Source: Acropora yongei (Eukaryota; Cnidaria; Anthozoa; Scleractinia; Acroporidae). From it: a stretch of DNA of 10,000 bases. Position 1 is the first letter of the stretch. The number at the start of each line of letters is the position of its first letter. Made by a program: the position numbers and the translations under genes. Below the pieces are notes generated by a model. The model was not told where the DNA came from, did no database searches, and was given only the letters and a program-made list of their open reading frames with translations. The stretch covers positions 3,405,114 to 3,415,113 of the forward strand of contig BLFN01000719.1 in assembly GCA_014634225.1 (NCBI GenBank), read 5' to 3'. Of this stretch, positions 8,495 to 10,000 are shown in pieces.

Positions 8495-8572
8495 GTGAGG
8501 AAGCATTAATGGCTGAGAGCCAGACATTCTATCTTTCTTATGCTCCAGCTCTGGAGGTCTTGCAAAACAGAG
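8495..8572 (+). CDS. ZNFX1-like protein, exon F (EEALMAES segment)
   Basis: A 78-bp exon, phase 1 on both sides. The acceptor GTTTAAAG ends at 8494 and the donor is CAGAG|GTAATG at 8573. It encodes G (split), then EEALMAESQTFYLSYAP and ALEVLQNR. This matches the family pattern M-x-E-S/T-x-x-F/Y-F-x-x-Y-x-x-V/A-L-x-x-L-Q that sits shortly before the first helicase motif region. The next expected segment in ZNFX1, a P-F/L-x-x-Y-I/L-V block leading to P-P-A-Y-L, was searched for downstream and not found, so the next exon probably lies past 10000. The first bases of the exon, GTGAGG, look like a donor site abutting the acceptor. Confidence 0.86.
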
Positions 8573-8958
8573 GTAATGGTAAAATTTGTGTTTAGTGTAC
8601 TGCTGCAGCAGTACTGGTAACTGCATTATCAGGAAACTGATATTTACAGGATGATGTGTTCATTGCCAACAGATCATTAATTTTATGACCTCTCCACCTA
8701 TATCTGTGTTCACCCTGAGACTGTGCCACTTATACATAATAATTATCATTGATATTTCTCTCACTAATGTCACGCACTGTTGATTGTCCATCCTTAAGAA
8801 GTATTAAAGTGCTTAGAACCTTATTTATGCTAGGAAAGGCCTCAACACATCAAATTAGTCGGACAGGTTGTGAAAGTTGGGAATATGCCCTTGCCCACAT
8901 TAAAAATTATGAGAGTTTAGGTGAACTTCATACCTCACTTCAATAGCGCTTTATACTA

Positions 8959-8995
8959 ATGACGTCATGAAATTTTAGACCCCCCGCGTGACTCA
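8959..8995 (+). promoter_or_regulatory. CRE palindrome plus AP-1 site upstream of the relic
   Basis: The 10-base palindrome ATGACGTCAT at 8959-8968 contains the full cAMP-response element TGACGTCA. Twenty-nine bases further on, TGACTCA at 8989-8995 is a full AP-1/TRE site. Both are bZIP targets. They lie 39 to 75 bases before the ATG at 9034 of the decayed coding relic, so they may be remnants of that element's own promoter. Each motif alone occurs by chance, and function is inferred only from consensus and spacing. Confidence 0.35.
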
Positions 8996-9033
8996 GACAA
9001 ACAAACTCCACTTCTTTGAGAGCTGCAAGGGAA

Positions 9034-9377
9034 ATGGCGAGTAGTTTGCTTCATTCCCTTACAGTTCTGACCGAATGAGGACAGCGTTCCTGGCTCCAAA
9101 TTTGAAAAAGAACTGAAAGAATACCCTGGAGGGGCTTAAAATTAAGCGGTAAACGAGAAGATCTTGTACAGCGAGTGAGAGACTGTGTGGGAATTATCAC
9201 ACCCTTGATCCGGCAATCAATCATGGAAAATGGTTTGCTGGCAAAGTTCTTCAAGAAAATTATGTTGTCAAGACAAATTCTGGATCGATATCCATTCCTT
9301 GTATTCCGTCGATTGGCTGGCGTGTTTTTCCGTCTCAAAACATTCCTTCGCTCTTCAGCTATAAGCACATGCATTAA
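9034..9377 (+). pseudogene. Broken multicopy coral coding element with SAP-like segment
   Basis: Three reading frames in succession give blocks that fit one ancestral protein. From the ATG at 9034 comes MASSLLHSLTVLTE, then a stop at 9076. A shifted frame from 9080 gives DSVPGSKFEKELKEYPGGA. Returning to the first frame, 9139 onward gives KLSGKREDLVQRVRDCVGI; its LSGKREDLVQRV part is what the second helix of a SAP DNA-binding motif looks like. A third frame from 9207 to 9377 gives GKWFAGKVLQENYVV, SISIPCIPSIGWRVFPSQN and IPSLFSYKH, then a stop. I recall these blocks together at the N-terminus of multicopy coral proteins, some with downstream SWIM zinc finger or YqaJ-like nuclease domains. That link is from memory and none of those domains is visible here. 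At least three frame changes make it non-functional. Confidence 0.5.
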
Positions 9378-10000
9378 TACGGGCTAGTTAGTTGCAAGGA
9401 ACATAAGAATTATTTCTCTAGACAAGCGTACAGCTTTCTGGAAGTAAACCTACGACGTCTCCGAAGAAACACGTAGGAAGGCAAATTGATATGATACCTG
9501 TGAAAAGAATTTATCTGCAGTACTTGTAAACAGTTCTAATAATAGCCGGGCCTAGCGTCACAATATATAATGCAAGTTAACAACACGTTCACGGTAAACG
9601 TCATATTTTGTCCCTCAAAAGCAAATTCTTGGAGACTTAAAAATATATCTTGCAATAGAAATGAGCCAAAACAATACACTAACACATGGCAAATTATAGA
9701 GGTGTCAAACTCAAGAATTTTTAATTTGACTCCCCCTCCCCCATTCTTAGTATCAATGAAATACTGTTGCACCATCTTTCAAAAACTCTGGTGTTGAAAA
9801 GTTGTCAAGATCACGAAGTGAGGGGAATATACAGCATGCAGACCAATTCCTGATATTGCTGCAGATACCCAGTTACCCCTCCTGACTAATCCAGGATGAT
9901 TGATGGGCTAGACTGCTCACAGGGTAATACCAGGTGCACCCATCACATACAAAGACTTGATGGAAAATCTTGCGTACTTAAAATGCATTAAAATTATTAC

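Larger units (their letters stand above)
8573..10000 (+). other. 3' intron segment of the ZNFX1-like gene, end outside window
   Basis: It begins with GTAATG at 8573, and no matching acceptor plus family-like exon is seen before the window ends. It contains a promoter-like block (8959-8995) and a broken coding relic (9034-9377). From 9378 to 10000 I see only AT-rich sequence, a C-rich run near 9731 and chance frames on both strands at 9536-9797. Confidence 0.6.

Noticed and set aside
8640..8690. Possible exon after TTTACAG at about 8649
   Set aside because: In the required phase the sequence hits a stop almost at once, and no family-like residues appear.
9536..9797. Overlapping plus and minus open frames near the right end
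   Set aside because: There are no recognisable motifs and both strands are open over AT-rich DNA, so they are probably chance frames. The next ZNFX1-like exon was not found here.

Overview
The window reads as nuclear DNA of an animal, most likely a cnidarian and probably a stony coral. It is AT-rich. It carries short, well-spliced exons separated by introns of 0.6 to 2.5 kb, and old retroelement debris whose protein blocks and tRNA-headed repeat resemble multicopy sequences I associate with coral genomes. The coral assignment is recognition from memory, not a database search.

The backbone is one plus-strand gene that enters from the left and leaves to the right. Six internal exons can be placed at 1204-1466, 3991-4171, 4757-4861, 6314-6418, 7417-7502 and 8495-8572. 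They have AG/GT borders, and each exon's end phase matches the next exon's start phase with no stop codon at any junction. Together they give 818 bp, about 272 codons. The protein matches the part of NFX1-type zinc finger-containing protein 1 (ZNFX1) that precedes the SF1 helicase core. Landmarks are PWKELPLIP, DDYLNTYFRLLREECF, LLYGNLLCIS and EALMAES. The start codon, helicase motifs and zinc fingers lie outside the window.

The introns hold the rest. At 205-430 there is a tRNA-headed SINE-like repeat with pol III A and B boxes. At about 1800-2343 on the minus strand there is a frame-broken relic of a Penelope-like reverse transcriptase. At 3045-3272 there is a degenerate minisatellite with a strikingly regular 21-bp period around a GGGATCCC core. 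At 6564-6949 there is a cluster of small perfect hairpins. At 9034-9377 there is a broken plus-strand coding relic in three frame blocks, one containing an LSGKREDLVQRV segment that looks like half of a SAP-type fold. Just upstream of it lie a CRE palindrome and an AP-1 site.

I see no convincing undescribed system. The window is an ordinary intron-rich stretch of a large innate-immunity and RNA-helicase gene, with relics in its introns. The points most worth checking are the fragmented exon layout, the combined acceptor/donor-like site at 8495, the 21-bp array and the promoter-like block before the relic at 9034.
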